64,000 bases of DNA from Irpex lacteus. Lineage: Eukaryota > Basidiomycota > Agaricomycetes > Polyporales > Irpicaceae. This document shows positions 1 to 9,612 of this stretch, piece by piece. Made by a program: the position numbers and the translations under genes. The stretch's first letter is position 1; every line of letters begins with the position of its first letter. The notes beneath the pieces were generated by a model. The model did not search any database and was not told the origin of the DNA. It saw only the letters and a program-made list of their open reading frames with translations. Location of the stretch: positions 868,001-932,000 of the forward strand of contig MQVO02000013.1 of the NCBI GenBank assembly GCA_001986395.2, in the 5' to 3' direction.

Positions 1-387
1 GAAAACATTGAGCATAGCACCTCGCTTTCGCTCATGCCAACGTCGAGCATTTGAAGCCCGGAACGAGTAGAGTTACCTCGCGAAGTTGAATGCTGTAAAT
101 GTTCTTGGTATGGTTGTTACCAAGGAATATTTATTGCTCCTACGCTACCAAGACAAGGGTAGCCTTCGGCACAGATAGGGTCAGGGTGAGCATGACTTCC
201 TCGGTTGGCTCATGACAAGAATAACCGCTGTGCGACAACGTGGACCGAATTTTGCGAACAGTGGTGTGCGCTGAATAGGGTGGCGGAGAGCTCTGTGTCG
301 ACTGCAACTACGCCGGAACTTCGTGAGGAGCCATCGGCTGGAAAGACGGTATTGGCAGAGAACGCGCACTTGAACAAGCTTGCCGTG
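1..387. other. Left-edge sequence, no gene seen
   Basis: Open frames here are short, lie on both strands, and match no family I know. The right end is the 3' flank of COX23. The rest may be untranslated or intergenic sequence belonging to a gene outside the window. Confidence 0.4.
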
Positions 388-813
388 TCAAGGTACCTCA
401 CGGCCAGCTCTTTTGTCCGCCTTTCGCTGCTCCATCTACAAACACGTAAAATGCAAGGGTCAGTGCACGCACAACAGCACACAGACATAGTTACACACCC
501 ATGACTTCTTACAATCCCTATACGCCTGAAAGAAGTCCGTGCACTTGTCCCTATCATAGTCAAACCTATCCAAGCACTTATACGACGCCTTCGCAGCCTC
601 CTCGCACGGACTGCCACTAGCCATCAGTTCACGGTACCAGGCAGAGCGCAAAACCGTTCGACGTACTCTACGAACTTGCTCGTTGGTCGACCCTTGGAGC
701 CAGCCACAGTTATCGTTGGCAAGCTTATGGAAGGTTGAGATATGGCTTACTTTGAACTTGTCCTGGTATGGCTTGGGTTCTACATTGTCGAGAGGGTTGG
801 GCAACGACGACAT
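388..813 (-). CDS. COX23: Cox23-type twin CX9C mitochondrial assembly factor
   Basis: This is a small CHCH-fold protein of the mitochondrial intermembrane space, where Cox23 supports cytochrome c oxidase assembly and is imported through the Mia40 disulfide relay. I splice it as complement(388..435, 499..616, 667..692, 751..813), giving 84 aa. Two C-x9-C helices are visible at Cys34/Cys44 and Cys55/Cys65, followed by the [16 protein letters not shown] tail typical of the family. The second intron restores an SKFVD segment just before the first cysteine, as expected for Cox23. All introns have GT...AG ends. The next gene upstream on the same strand is FIS1, also mitochondrial. Family membership is clear; the function is inferred from homology. 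Confidence 0.85.
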
Positions 814-1157
814 ATCGTGGCTGAAGGAAGCAAGTTATGGTTGGCACAAGCGCTTGTCTGACGTACGGGTCAAATGGAGGGTCTACTGCACCGTGGCTAG
901 TAACTCTCAAAGTGAGCAGAAATTTATGGTGATAAGTGCTGATGCAGTCGTTTATGGCTGCCTGATATCGTAAATACATCATGAGAGTGTTAACAGCGGT
1001 CGATAATATACACATTGTAGGGGGTTCATTCGTTCACGAGTCAGCGGGTCATTGGTGTAGTTGAGCGGTGGGTTCCAGAGTTTGCGGATCGTAAGCGGGG
1101 AGATAGAGAGAGTCATGCGCGAAAGAGGTGTATATTAGATTATGTTTAATGGGCGAG
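814..1157. other. COX23 upstream / FIS1 downstream spacer
   Basis: A spacer of 344 bp between two minus-strand genes. It should hold the COX23 promoter and the FIS1 3' end. I see no further gene and no distinctive motif. Confidence 0.5.
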
Positions 1158-1895
1158 CTAGTTGCGTTTGGCTCGCCGTATTAGGGCTGCTGCGACCAGT
1201 GCGCTCACAGCTGCTACTCCTCCCACCATCGCCATTCCAATGTATCCATCTGGAGGATATCATGAGCTAAGAAAACTTACAAGGAGAGAGGAACACATAG
1301 CAACACACCTCTTGTCACTTTCTTGTCGATCAGTGAGGCTAGGCTCTGCGCCTGAAGGTTCGTAGGCTCTTTATCCAACAGTAAAGCTAAAAGCCGTCAA
1401 ATATTCAGCAAAACAGAATTGGGATATAACAACAAGTACATACCGTTGAACCTGTTGGCTTCTTCATAGTTCCCCAGCTTATAGTATCCTAACGCAAGAT
1501 AGTACAAACATTCGCGACGACGTGCAGGTTCGGCACGGTATATTTCTATGGGTTAATTTATAAGCACCGGAGTAGAAGGGAGGTCATTCCAAAGAATGCG
1601 CTAAACACGATGAATGGTTGGATGGGAACGTACCCTGGAGAATCCTGACACCCTCGACCTGATGTTCTCGTAATGGGCTCTTAACCAAGCCCCATGCATA
1701 GTTGAACTTCGTTTGTATCGTCACATGCCCTTGAGCCTGCTCTTTCGAATATTGTGTTCTTAGCACCTTGGCAAAGAAAGAGGAGGAGTTAGTAACGAGG
1801 TATCAACTAGAAGACCAACTGAAGCTTCATACCTCTAATTCATCGTAAGACAATGACACCTCAGCGTCGGCAGCGTAGGGGAGCTCGGTCGGCAT
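1158..1895 (-). CDS. FIS1: Mitochondrial fission protein Fis1
   Basis: Fis1 is a tail-anchored outer-membrane protein that takes part in mitochondrial and peroxisomal division with the dynamin Dnm1. The exons complement(1158..1249, 1309..1368, 1444..1545, 1634..1766, 1833..1895) give 149 aa, the usual length. Visible hallmarks are the TPR-like core with SKFNYAWG-type spacing (here [12 protein letters not shown]), the second TPR helix pair [19 protein letters not shown], and [15 protein letters not shown] before a C-terminal membrane anchor ([10 protein letters not shown] ... [11 protein letters not shown]). The short basic tail after the anchor is typical of outer-membrane targeting. The start at 1895 is chosen because it gives the conserved short acidic N-terminal arm. 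Confidence 0.93.
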
Positions 1896-2289
1896 AGAGA
1901 GATGTTAGAGGGAGGATAACAAGGTATGTCCGGGGAGACAGTGGTGGTAGTTGTGGTTCAAGAACGGTGAGGATGCAAAGCTTCAAGTACCGTAGCCCTC
2001 CAGTAGACTGAGCCGGAATCAACAGCTCCCGTCAAAGCTGTTGGCCGCAGCGCGTCACAGCCGCGGCACTTCAAGCGAGATTTCTTACTCTAGTAAGACT
2101 TGCTTCGAATACGGTAAGCATTCTTTGTTATGCTCCCTAATAGCGCTTTCGGGGGTTTGTTACTACGCCTTTCTAGGCTCTTCTATAGCCAAGGCGGGCG
2201 TCTGAAGCCATAGCCTTTCTTCAAACCACCACAGCGCATCCCCAGCCACAGACTCCCACAGTCCCTCATCGCGCTCCAACAACCTCAAA
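1896..2289. promoter_or_regulatory. Divergent FIS1/U2AF2 intergenic region
   Basis: 394 bp separate two divergently transcribed genes, so promoters for both must lie here. A minus-strand open frame at 2163-2492 overlaps the start of U2AF2 and is judged a shadow. No clear TATA box is seen. Confidence 0.5.
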
Positions 2290-4740
2290 ATGTCTGGAAT
2301 CCCAGAAGACGGTGCAGGTAAGCCTTCACCCTCTCTTTTTCGCCTCTTCCTGTTGCCACGAAAGCGGTCCACACCGCAGAGGTGAACACTCCCATCGTCC
2401 TCTTCCCTTCTGCTCTTCATACCCCGAGAAAGACACGAGCTCATGGTGCCTCTCTTCTGTTGCACCAGAGAGTCTCCCCGTACATTGGTCATCTCTTTTA
2501 TAGCTAGCTAGCCTACCTGCCGATACCGCTGTCGCCTCGTCACGTCCGCTTTGGTCTCAGGATTCCGTCTCTATAGCACAGGTCCCTCCTCGTATACGAG
2601 AGACAGACGCAGGCACCCTCTTCTTTATCTAGCCCTCTAGCTTTTCTTTTTACAGCTACAGGTCTCTACAGCACAGGTTCCTCTCATATACGAGAGGACA
2701 AACACAGGCACCCTCTTCTTCATCTAGCCCTCTAGCTCTTCTTTCCACAGCTACAGGTCTATAGCACAGGTCTCTCTCATATACGAGAGAGGACAAACGC
2801 AGGCACCCTCTTCTTTCTCTAGCCCTCCAGCATTTCTTTTTACAGCTACAGCTACAGCTCCATCACAGTTTACAGCGCCCCAGACCCCCGGTTGTTCTCT
2901 AGCGTTGCTCATACTCACACGTATCGTTTCGTGTTCTCTTCTTTCTAGCTGATCGTTACGGTGGCGAGCGACATCGTTCTTCAAGGCGCGACGACCGCGA
3001 ATATGGCGGCCACAGGTCCCATGGAGACAGAGAACCCCGTGACAGAGACCGTTACGACAGGCGTCACGGCGGTGAACGAGAATACAGAGACAGAGACCGG
3101 TATGGCGGTGGACGGGGCGGGAGAGAGGACTTTGAAGAGAAGAGAGGAAGGTATGATGATGATAGGCGTAGGGACCGCCGAGGGAGAGATGAGGATGGGT
3201 TTGGTGGAGGAGGAGGACGGAGGCACGGGAGAGGTGGAGGAGGGGCTGGAGATGATGACGGCGGCAGGAGGGGACGCGGAAAGGAGCGTGATGGATTGGG
3301 TACACCTGAGCGCAGGTCACCTACGCCAGTTGATGCTGTGCCTCTGAGCCAAAGGAAGCGTAAGGCTAGCGGGTGGGATGTGCACGCTCCAGGCTACGAA
3401 CAGTACACCGCAATGCAGGCCAAGCAGACTGGTAAGTTTTAGAGTTCTGCGTTGTAAATAACCGTGTGACTGATGTTGGGATTAGGTTTGTTCAACCTCC
3501 CTGGCGCGAACAGGACACAGATTCCTCCGATTCTGGCTATTCCAGGCCTGCCTCCCCCGATGCCAGTTCAGAGCTTTGGGATGGGCATTGGTGGCAACCC
3601 CAACCTGTCGAGACAGTCCCGTCGTCTGTATATTGGCAGCATCACTACTGAAGTGACCGAGACAAACCTCGCTGACTTCTTCAACGCTAAAATGAAAGAG
3701 ATGGATATTGGCACAGGTGCACCGGGTAACCCAGTTCTGGCTGTACAGTGCAACTATGAAAAGAACTACGCGTTCGTCGAGGTACGAGTCTCGTTTCGGT
3801 CTGGGTTTTGTCTCATGCTGACTTGGTGTGGTTATAGTTCCGCAGCGCCGAAGACGCCACAGCGGCAATGGCGTTTGACGGTATCATCTTTATCAATGGA
3901 CCGCTGAAGATCCGTCGACCCAAGGACTACGGTGGCCCCGAATCGATAGGGCCAAGCACCCATGTTCCTGGTGTCGTCTCCACCAACGTTCCAGACTCTA
4001 TCAACAAGGTCTTTGTCGGTGGCCTGCCGACGTACCTCAACGAAGAGCAGGTCATGGAGCTGCTCAAGAGCTTCGGCGAGCTCAAGGCGTTCAACCTCGT
4101 GCGCGAGAACGGCAATGGGCCGTCAAAAGGCTTCGCGTTCTTCGAATACGTCGACGCGAGCGTCACAGATATGGCGATCCAGTCTCTCAGTGGCATGGAG
4201 CTCGGAGACAAGTACCTCGTCGTCCAGCGTGCGTCTGTCGGAGCCAAGCCTGGCCAACCTCTTGTTCCCGGTCTCGAAGGCTACGGAGAGATACCGAAGC
4301 CGATCATGCCCGCGACGGACAACGAAGGCGACGCGAACATCCTGCTCATGCTCAACATGGTCGTCCCTGAAGACCTGCAGGACGACCAGGAGTACGCGGA
4401 CATCTACGAGGACATCAAGGAGGAATGTGGGAACTACGGGACTGTCGCTGACCTGCGCATTCCCCGGCCTGTGAAAAGGGACAAGGGGAAGTGGGGCGAG
4501 GCGGGCCTTGATGCGATGTCGGCGCAGAGGATCGACGAGGCTGCGGGTGTTGGGCGTGTGTATGTCAAGTATACGGATCCGGAGTCGGCGAAGATGGCTT
4601 TGAAGGCGCTGGCGGGACGGAGCTTTGCTGGGAGGAGTATCATTGCGACGTTGTTGAGTGAGGACAGCTCGACGACTCCTCCGTTGAACATTATCTTTGC
4701 GCCCCAGCCCGAGGCTCCTCCTCCCTTGCCCCAGGAGTAA
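2290..4740 (+). CDS. U2AF2: Splicing factor U2AF large subunit (U2AF65)
   Basis: The protein recognises the polypyrimidine tract next to the 3' splice site and recruits U2 snRNP, working with U2AF35 and SF1. The exons 2290..2317, 2949..3431, 3486..3781 and 3838..4740 give 569 aa. The order is an Arg/Gly/Asp-rich N-terminus, a U2AF35-binding ligand segment with the key Trp (SGWDVHAPGYEQYTAMQ), RRM1 starting at RRLYIGSI, RRM2 with KVFVGGLP and KGFAFFEY, and a C-terminal UHM with GRVYVKY and the RSF element. The first exon encodes only nine complete codons. The first intron is 631 nt, about ten times the local norm, and carries three tandem 95-bp repeats (see separate entries). The tail is proline-rich. 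Confidence 0.93.
2567..2850 (+). repeat. Three tandem ~95-bp repeats in U2AF2 intron 1
   Basis: Unit 1 spans 2567-2661, unit 2 spans 2662-2756 and unit 3 spans 2757 to about 2850. Each begins GTCT, includes GCACAGGT, an ATAC core flanked by CTC/GAG arms (a perfect 12-nt palindrome CTCGTATACGAG in unit 1), the shared block GCAGGCACCCTCTTCTT or close to it, a CTAGCCCTC element, and ends in a pyrimidine run followed by CAG (for example CTTTTTACAGCTACAG). Each unit therefore carries a 3'-splice-site-like sequence. The copies differ by scattered substitutions. Confidence 0.9.
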
Positions 4741-5195
4741 TCATTGTTTTGTAGTATTATATACTTCGTCCAGTGCTTTTGTTGATGATCTTTACGCTCG
4801 AATGCGATGCATGTGCTGCTTTCCCACATTTCGTGAAGTGAGGAAATCAACGAGCGGGATCAAACAGACATGATCAAGCGCCAAGGAGAGATGATCTGAA
4901 GTTTTTCCAGCGAGAAACTTTGCATGCACTGTTCCTGATTTGTCTGCGATCACTTGTGTATAAAGCTCTCCCTAGTCCACATGGCTCCAGTTCGACGACT
5001 CTTGTCCCCGCCACCCTCCCTCCTAGCCTTCACTGGCTTAGCAGACTACTCCTTAGGCTAACGTAAACTCAGGGCTACTGTCATCGAAAGTGGAAAGCCA
5101 CCACCAGCCACAGGCACACCACACAAGCCCAAGGTCATTAAAACCCTAGGATCCCACACTCTCACGACCCCTTTCGCTACCCACGACTAGGAATC
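4741..5195. other. U2AF2 3' flank and transporter promoter
   Basis: 455 bp between two plus-strand genes. A TATA-like GTATAAAG lies near 4957, about 240 bp before the next start codon. Nothing else is recognised. Confidence 0.4.
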
Positions 5196-6908
5196 ATGCC
5201 TTCCGAGACGATACACACACCTCCAGAGCCCCGCTCTCCTTCTATCGACAAACAGGACCTCGAGGCACCCTCCGTCGCCCTCCCCAGCCTAAACAGCGAC
5301 GACGAATCCACACCGAAGAGACCGCCGATCGACTATACGTCCGTCGGAGGGTTCGCACGGTCGATATGGCGGAGGTTTGTGAGTCTGTGGACGAAGAGGT
5401 TCATATTGTCGTTGTTTGCGGGGCAGGTGGTGTCGTTGTGCATTACTTGTACGAATGTGACGACTACGGAGCTTGTTAATAGGAACTGGGCGTTGCCGAC
5501 GACGCAGACGTTCTTTTTGTACGTGTCTCTTTCATTGAGTTTCTGGAGACGATGTTGGTGGTGGGTGGTTGACTGACGGTGCGATTAAACTTTGAAGGTA
5601 CTTTTCGCTGTTTGTGATCTACACGCCGTACACGATCTACCAATGTACGTTCCCATCTTTATCTCTCATTGATCCGAATCTTATCCTATACACCAGACGG
5701 GTTCAAAGGGTGGGCAAAGATGATCGCACGGAGCGGGTGGAAATGTAAGTCCCAAGCACTCTTATATCCTCTATTCACATACGGAGAGCTAACGATTGAA
5801 CTCTTTAGACATCATCCTCGCGGCATGCGACGTAGAAGGCAACTTCCTAGTCGTCAAAGCCTACCAATACACCACCCTCCTCTCCTGCATGCTCCTCGAC
5901 GCATGGGCCATCCCCGTCTGTCTCCTCTTCGCCTGGATATACATGCGTCCGAAGTACCACTGGACTCAGCTCCTCGTACGTCTCCTTCACCCTTCCTAAT
6001 TGCTACTCCTGTGCTCATCCTTCGCTGTTCGTGGTGACTTGGATGTGTAGGGCGTGGCGGTGTGCATCGGCGGCCTGGGGATGCTCGTCGCGTCGGACGA
6101 GATCACGGACAAGGACTACCCCGCTACGAGTCGTGCTAAGGGGGACGTCTTCATGCTCGTCGGTGCCACTCTCTACGGTTTCACGAACGCAACAGAAGAG
6201 TTCTTCGTCCGCCGGTCACCCCTGTACGAAGTCGTAGGTCAGCTGGGCATGTGGGGCGTCCTCATAAACGGCATCCAGGCCGCCGGGCTCGAACATAAAG
6301 CCATGACGCAGGCTTCTTGGAACGGTGCTACCAGTGTGTTTCTCTCCCTCTCCCTCTCCCTCTCTCCCTCTCCCTCTCCCTCTCTCCCTCTCCCTCTCCC
6401 CCTCTCCCTCCCTCTCCCTCTCCCTCCCTCCTCTTCCTTGGCATTCTCACTATCTGACATGTCTGTTTGTCGACAGTCGGCCTCCTAGTAGCATACACAG
6501 CAGCGATGTTCATCCTCTACACCGTCGCGCCCATACTCTACCGCATGGCCTCTTCCGCGTACTACAACCTCAGTCTCCTCTCGAGCGACTTTTATGGGCT
6601 GTTGTTTGGGTTGTTCCTCTTCGTGCGTGTCCCTGTCCCTCCTCCCTCCCTCGTCTTCCTCCTCGCCCTCCCTTCCCTCCTCCTCTTTCTCCCCACACTT
6701 AATCTAACTAACCCTCTCTCCTCTATAGCACTACAGCGTATACTGGCTCTACTTCCCCGCCTTCGCAGTCGTCATAATCGGGCTCATCATCTACTTCTGG
6801 GTCGCGACGCCCGAGGAGCAGGGCAAGCTTGATCCGCAGGCGCCGGATTTTGTGAGGGTGAGGAGGGAGGGGGTGTTGTTGGGCTGGTGTAAATTGTATT
6901 TTTATTAA
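5196..6908 (+). CDS. SLC35F-family (DUF914-like) membrane transporter
   Basis: A drug/metabolite-transporter-fold protein resembling SLC35F1/F2. Family members are predicted solute transporters of intracellular membranes, and the substrate here cannot be told. The exons 5196..5518, 5598..5644, 5697..5744, 5809..5975, 6051..6333, 6477..6622 and 6729..6908 give 397 aa. After an about 60-residue hydrophilic N-terminus come roughly ten hydrophobic helices. Conserved-looking segments include QTFFLY at the end of the second helix, DVEGNFLVVKAYQYTTLLS and GATLYGFTNATEEFFVRR. Intron 5 (143 nt) and intron 6 (106 nt) are lengthened by CT-rich simple sequence. The C-terminus after the last helix is short and basic. 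Confidence 0.82.
6337..6432 (+). repeat. CT-rich simple repeat in transporter intron 5
   Basis: A run of CTCCCT/CTCTCCCT units with almost no purines fills the 5' and middle part of intron 6334-6476. It is pyrimidine-rich on the transcribed (sense) strand and lies well before the acceptor. Confidence 0.9.
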
Positions 6909-7258
6909 GGTTTTTTTGGTTGTGAGTGGATTTTTTTGGTGGCAGGTGGGTGGGGTGTTGATGTCGTTGGGATGGTAGGTATGCAAACTTGAATGTAGGA
7001 CGTTCGGTCACGGTAGATGATATGAATGTCCATTGTCACGTCACGAATGCTTAATGATTATAATTACAATGCAATGATACATCTTCAAGTCAATATATCA
7101 AGCAAGGAAATGAGGAACGAGTGAGGGTCGACGGTGAGTAAGTCAAGTACGAGCAAAAGCGTAGAAGAAAAGTTTAAAGGGAAAGAGCAAGAAGCAAAAG
7201 AAAACCGATAAATGACCACTATAACGATACTCCGGTGCGTTCCACAGTACGCCTGGAA
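6909..7258. other. Convergent spacer
   Basis: 350 bp between the ends of two convergent genes. It should hold both 3' UTRs and poly(A) sites. No gene is seen. Confidence 0.5.
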
Positions 7259-8435
7259 TTACACCAACCTCTTCACCTCCTTAACTTCCTCCTTCTTATC
7301 CTTCGAGCCAGAACCCTCCTTAAGAGCAGCCAAAGCCCGCTCCCGCTTCCACTCCTCGAACTGCCTAAAGTCGGCCTCGCGCTCGGCGCGCTCGCGGGCT
7401 TCGAGGTCGCGTTGGGCGCGGCGCTCGGAGAGTCTCTGGATACGAAGGTTAGTGAGTCATGAGTTCAACGTTCAACGGTAAGTGTCGAGAGTTGAGTGAA
7501 AATGGGGAGGGAGAGGGGAGAGGGGAGAGCGTGCAGGGGAGGTGGGAGGCGGAAGAGATGGGGGAGGGAGGAGGTGGGGAGGTGGGAAGGAGTGGAGGGG
7601 GAGGCGGCAAGGGAGATGTGAGAAGGAGATGGCAGAGGAGTGGGGAAGAGGTGAGCGAGATGGCAGAGGAGTGGGGTGGGACGGTGAGGCGGGGATGAGG
7701 TGGAGGAAGAAGTGGGAAAGGGGAAGGAGGGAGGGAGAGGGAGGGAGGGAGAGGGAGGGAGGGAGGGAGAGAAGGGCGAGGGAAAGAAAGGGGGAAAAGA
7801 GATGGAGAGAGGAACGTACCGCTTTAAGACTCTCCATAGACGTGAGCAACGAGTCTAGGCCTTCTTCTGAGAAGTCCAACAACTACCAAACGAATTCCTT
7901 CTTAGCACTCAAAACACCAGATAGTTAGCTGAGATGGACAACGTACGCTGTTAGCAGCCTGCTGCTTAATATTCAACAACCGCTGTCTCTCCTCCTCCCA
8001 CCCGTCCGCCGTAGTCGGTAGGTCCGGTATACCAGGCGTCGGCGTCCTCTCCACTGGTGCGGGTGCTGCTACAGTCGTGGTCGCTGTCGGAGTGGTGGTA
8101 GTTGATTCTACTACAGAAGTGGTAGGAGTCTCCTGTGCGGGATGATGGTGAGGCCCCCACCCCCACTGCCTCTCCCTCTCCCTCCACCTCGCATGCCACT
8201 GAGCATGCCAATCCTCCCTTGTCGGCCCGCTCGTCCCATTCCCAGTAGCACCACTAGCATTGGTACCTTGAGGCGGGGGATACGCCTCTTGCGGAATCTG
8301 ATATCTCGAACAATGCCGTACACGGTAGTTATCAGCTCCTTCTTTGTGTTTCATGGCCCATGCGCCTGTTACGGCTCCGAGCATGAACCAGAGGAGGCGC
8401 GAGGGGCGGTGCCAGTGCCAGTGCCAGGGGTGCAT
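7259..8435 (-). CDS. Unknown protein with one N-terminal membrane segment
   Basis: I do not recognise this protein. The exons complement(7259..7435, 7820..7882, 7947..8435) give 242 aa if the start is 8435, which precedes a His/Trp-rich stretch and a hydrophobic segment (RLLWFMLGAVTGAWAM) that may be a membrane anchor. The middle is Trp/Arg-rich and then Thr/Pro-rich. The C-terminus (SERRAQRDLEARER ... WKRERALAALKE) is charged and probably forms a coiled coil, ending in Lys/Glu repeats. The open frame extends upstream to 8705, so an earlier start adding 90 residues of low-complexity sequence is possible. The second intron (7436-7819, 384 nt) is expanded by simple sequence. A small membrane-anchored coiled-coil protein is all that can be inferred. 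Confidence 0.6.
7500..7810 (-). repeat. Purine/pyrimidine simple repeat in intron
   Basis: GGGAGG/GGGAGA-type units dominate the plus strand, so the transcribed minus-strand intron is almost pure pyrimidine. The tract occupies most of the 384-nt intron 7436-7819. Confidence 0.88.
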
Positions 8436-9612
8436 TGTCGGTGTTGTTGGGATTGGGGGTGTTCCTGAGTTTGAAGTAGAGTTTGTTTGGGAGTGGGAGT
8501 GGGAGGAGGAGGTGTTGGAGGTGCGTAGACGGAAGTGGGAGGTGTAGTTGTATTTAAAGTTTGGTGGTGTGTGCTGGTGGTGGTGGAAGTGTCTGAGTAG
8601 TTGCTTCGAGGTGGTAGCCCGAGTAGAGGCGAACTTGGTGAATGGAGACACGCTGGGCGATTGCTTCTGTTTCTGTCGAGAAGTGTGAGGTCTCTCCTCC
8701 TCCACGCAAGCATTAAATATACCTTTATTCCACAGTTAACCCGACGGCTCTCGTATTCGTGGGCGGGCGGCGGGACATGGCATCCAAGCCTCGGGAAGCT
8801 TATGCAGGAGTCCCGGCTTAGAGTGAGGTGAGGCGTCTCCCCGGCAATCTGCTAGACGCGACGCGTTCGGTCGGCAGACGCGTGACACGTGACTTGTTAT
8901 CGGCGCGTTGGGCGTGCCGATTGGGTATTACGTGGTTCGAGACGACACCGGAGGGATATCTGGAGGGGTCTGGCTCGGGGACGGGCACCGGACGGCAGGA
9001 CGCGACTGAGGACACCGGACGGCTTGCGCAGCGAAAGTACTGTAAGTTCTGGCGAGCACCGACGCCGGTGGTGTACGCAAGAGCTGTCGCACTGGCAGTC
9101 AGTCGTGTAGATTATTTACTGTAGGTGTATAAGTTCTGGCGAGCATCGAGGCCGGTGGTGTACGCAAGGGCTGTCAGGTAGATTATTGCAAGTCAATGAA
9201 ATAAATTAAGTACACGATGGTACAGGAATATCCTACAACATACTCCAGTATGCTGACAAACCAAAGACGTGCGAGCGCATACTAACGCAAGCTACGTATT
9301 CAACCCGGCCCTTCGTCAATCGTCATCACCACCACAAGTGCACACGTCCCATCCTACAATTAACCTTCCTGCCGACTACGGCCATGAGAGTCGTGACGAT
9401 GACGCCACCTGAACACATTGAAGAACCGTCCCAGCCGGTTCAACCTGCCAAACACGATACAGTCACTCGAGAGTCAGCACACATGGAAGCATTTTTTTTG
9501 GTTATATATAAATTAAAGTTACTTGCGTACCACCCGCGGCTCGGCTCGAGCCGAGAGTCGAGTTGAGAAGAGAAAGGAAGGAAAAAGGAATGAAAGGGAT
9601 TATTCACCATGC
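8436..9612. other. Long intergenic region with a direct repeat
   Basis: Over 1.1 kb between two minus-strand genes. The left part is the upstream region (and possible N-terminal extension) of the 7259-8435 gene, with a TATA-like TATATTTAA on the minus strand near 8715. The middle holds a two-copy direct repeat at 9043-9187. I see no convincing gene. Confidence 0.5.
9043..9187. repeat. Two-copy direct repeat, ~86-bp period
   Basis: TAAGTTCTGGCGAGCA is followed by a GCCGGTGGTGTACGCAAG block, a GCTGTC element and a GTAGATTATT end. It occurs at 9043-9115 and again at 9129-9187. The copies differ by a few substitutions and by an about 17-bp internal length difference after GCTGTC. Confidence 0.85.

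Noticed and set aside
2163..2492. 109-aa minus-strand open frame overlapping U2AF2 exon 1
   Set aside because: Low-complexity Arg/Glu content, no family match, and it overlaps the first exon and donor of U2AF2.
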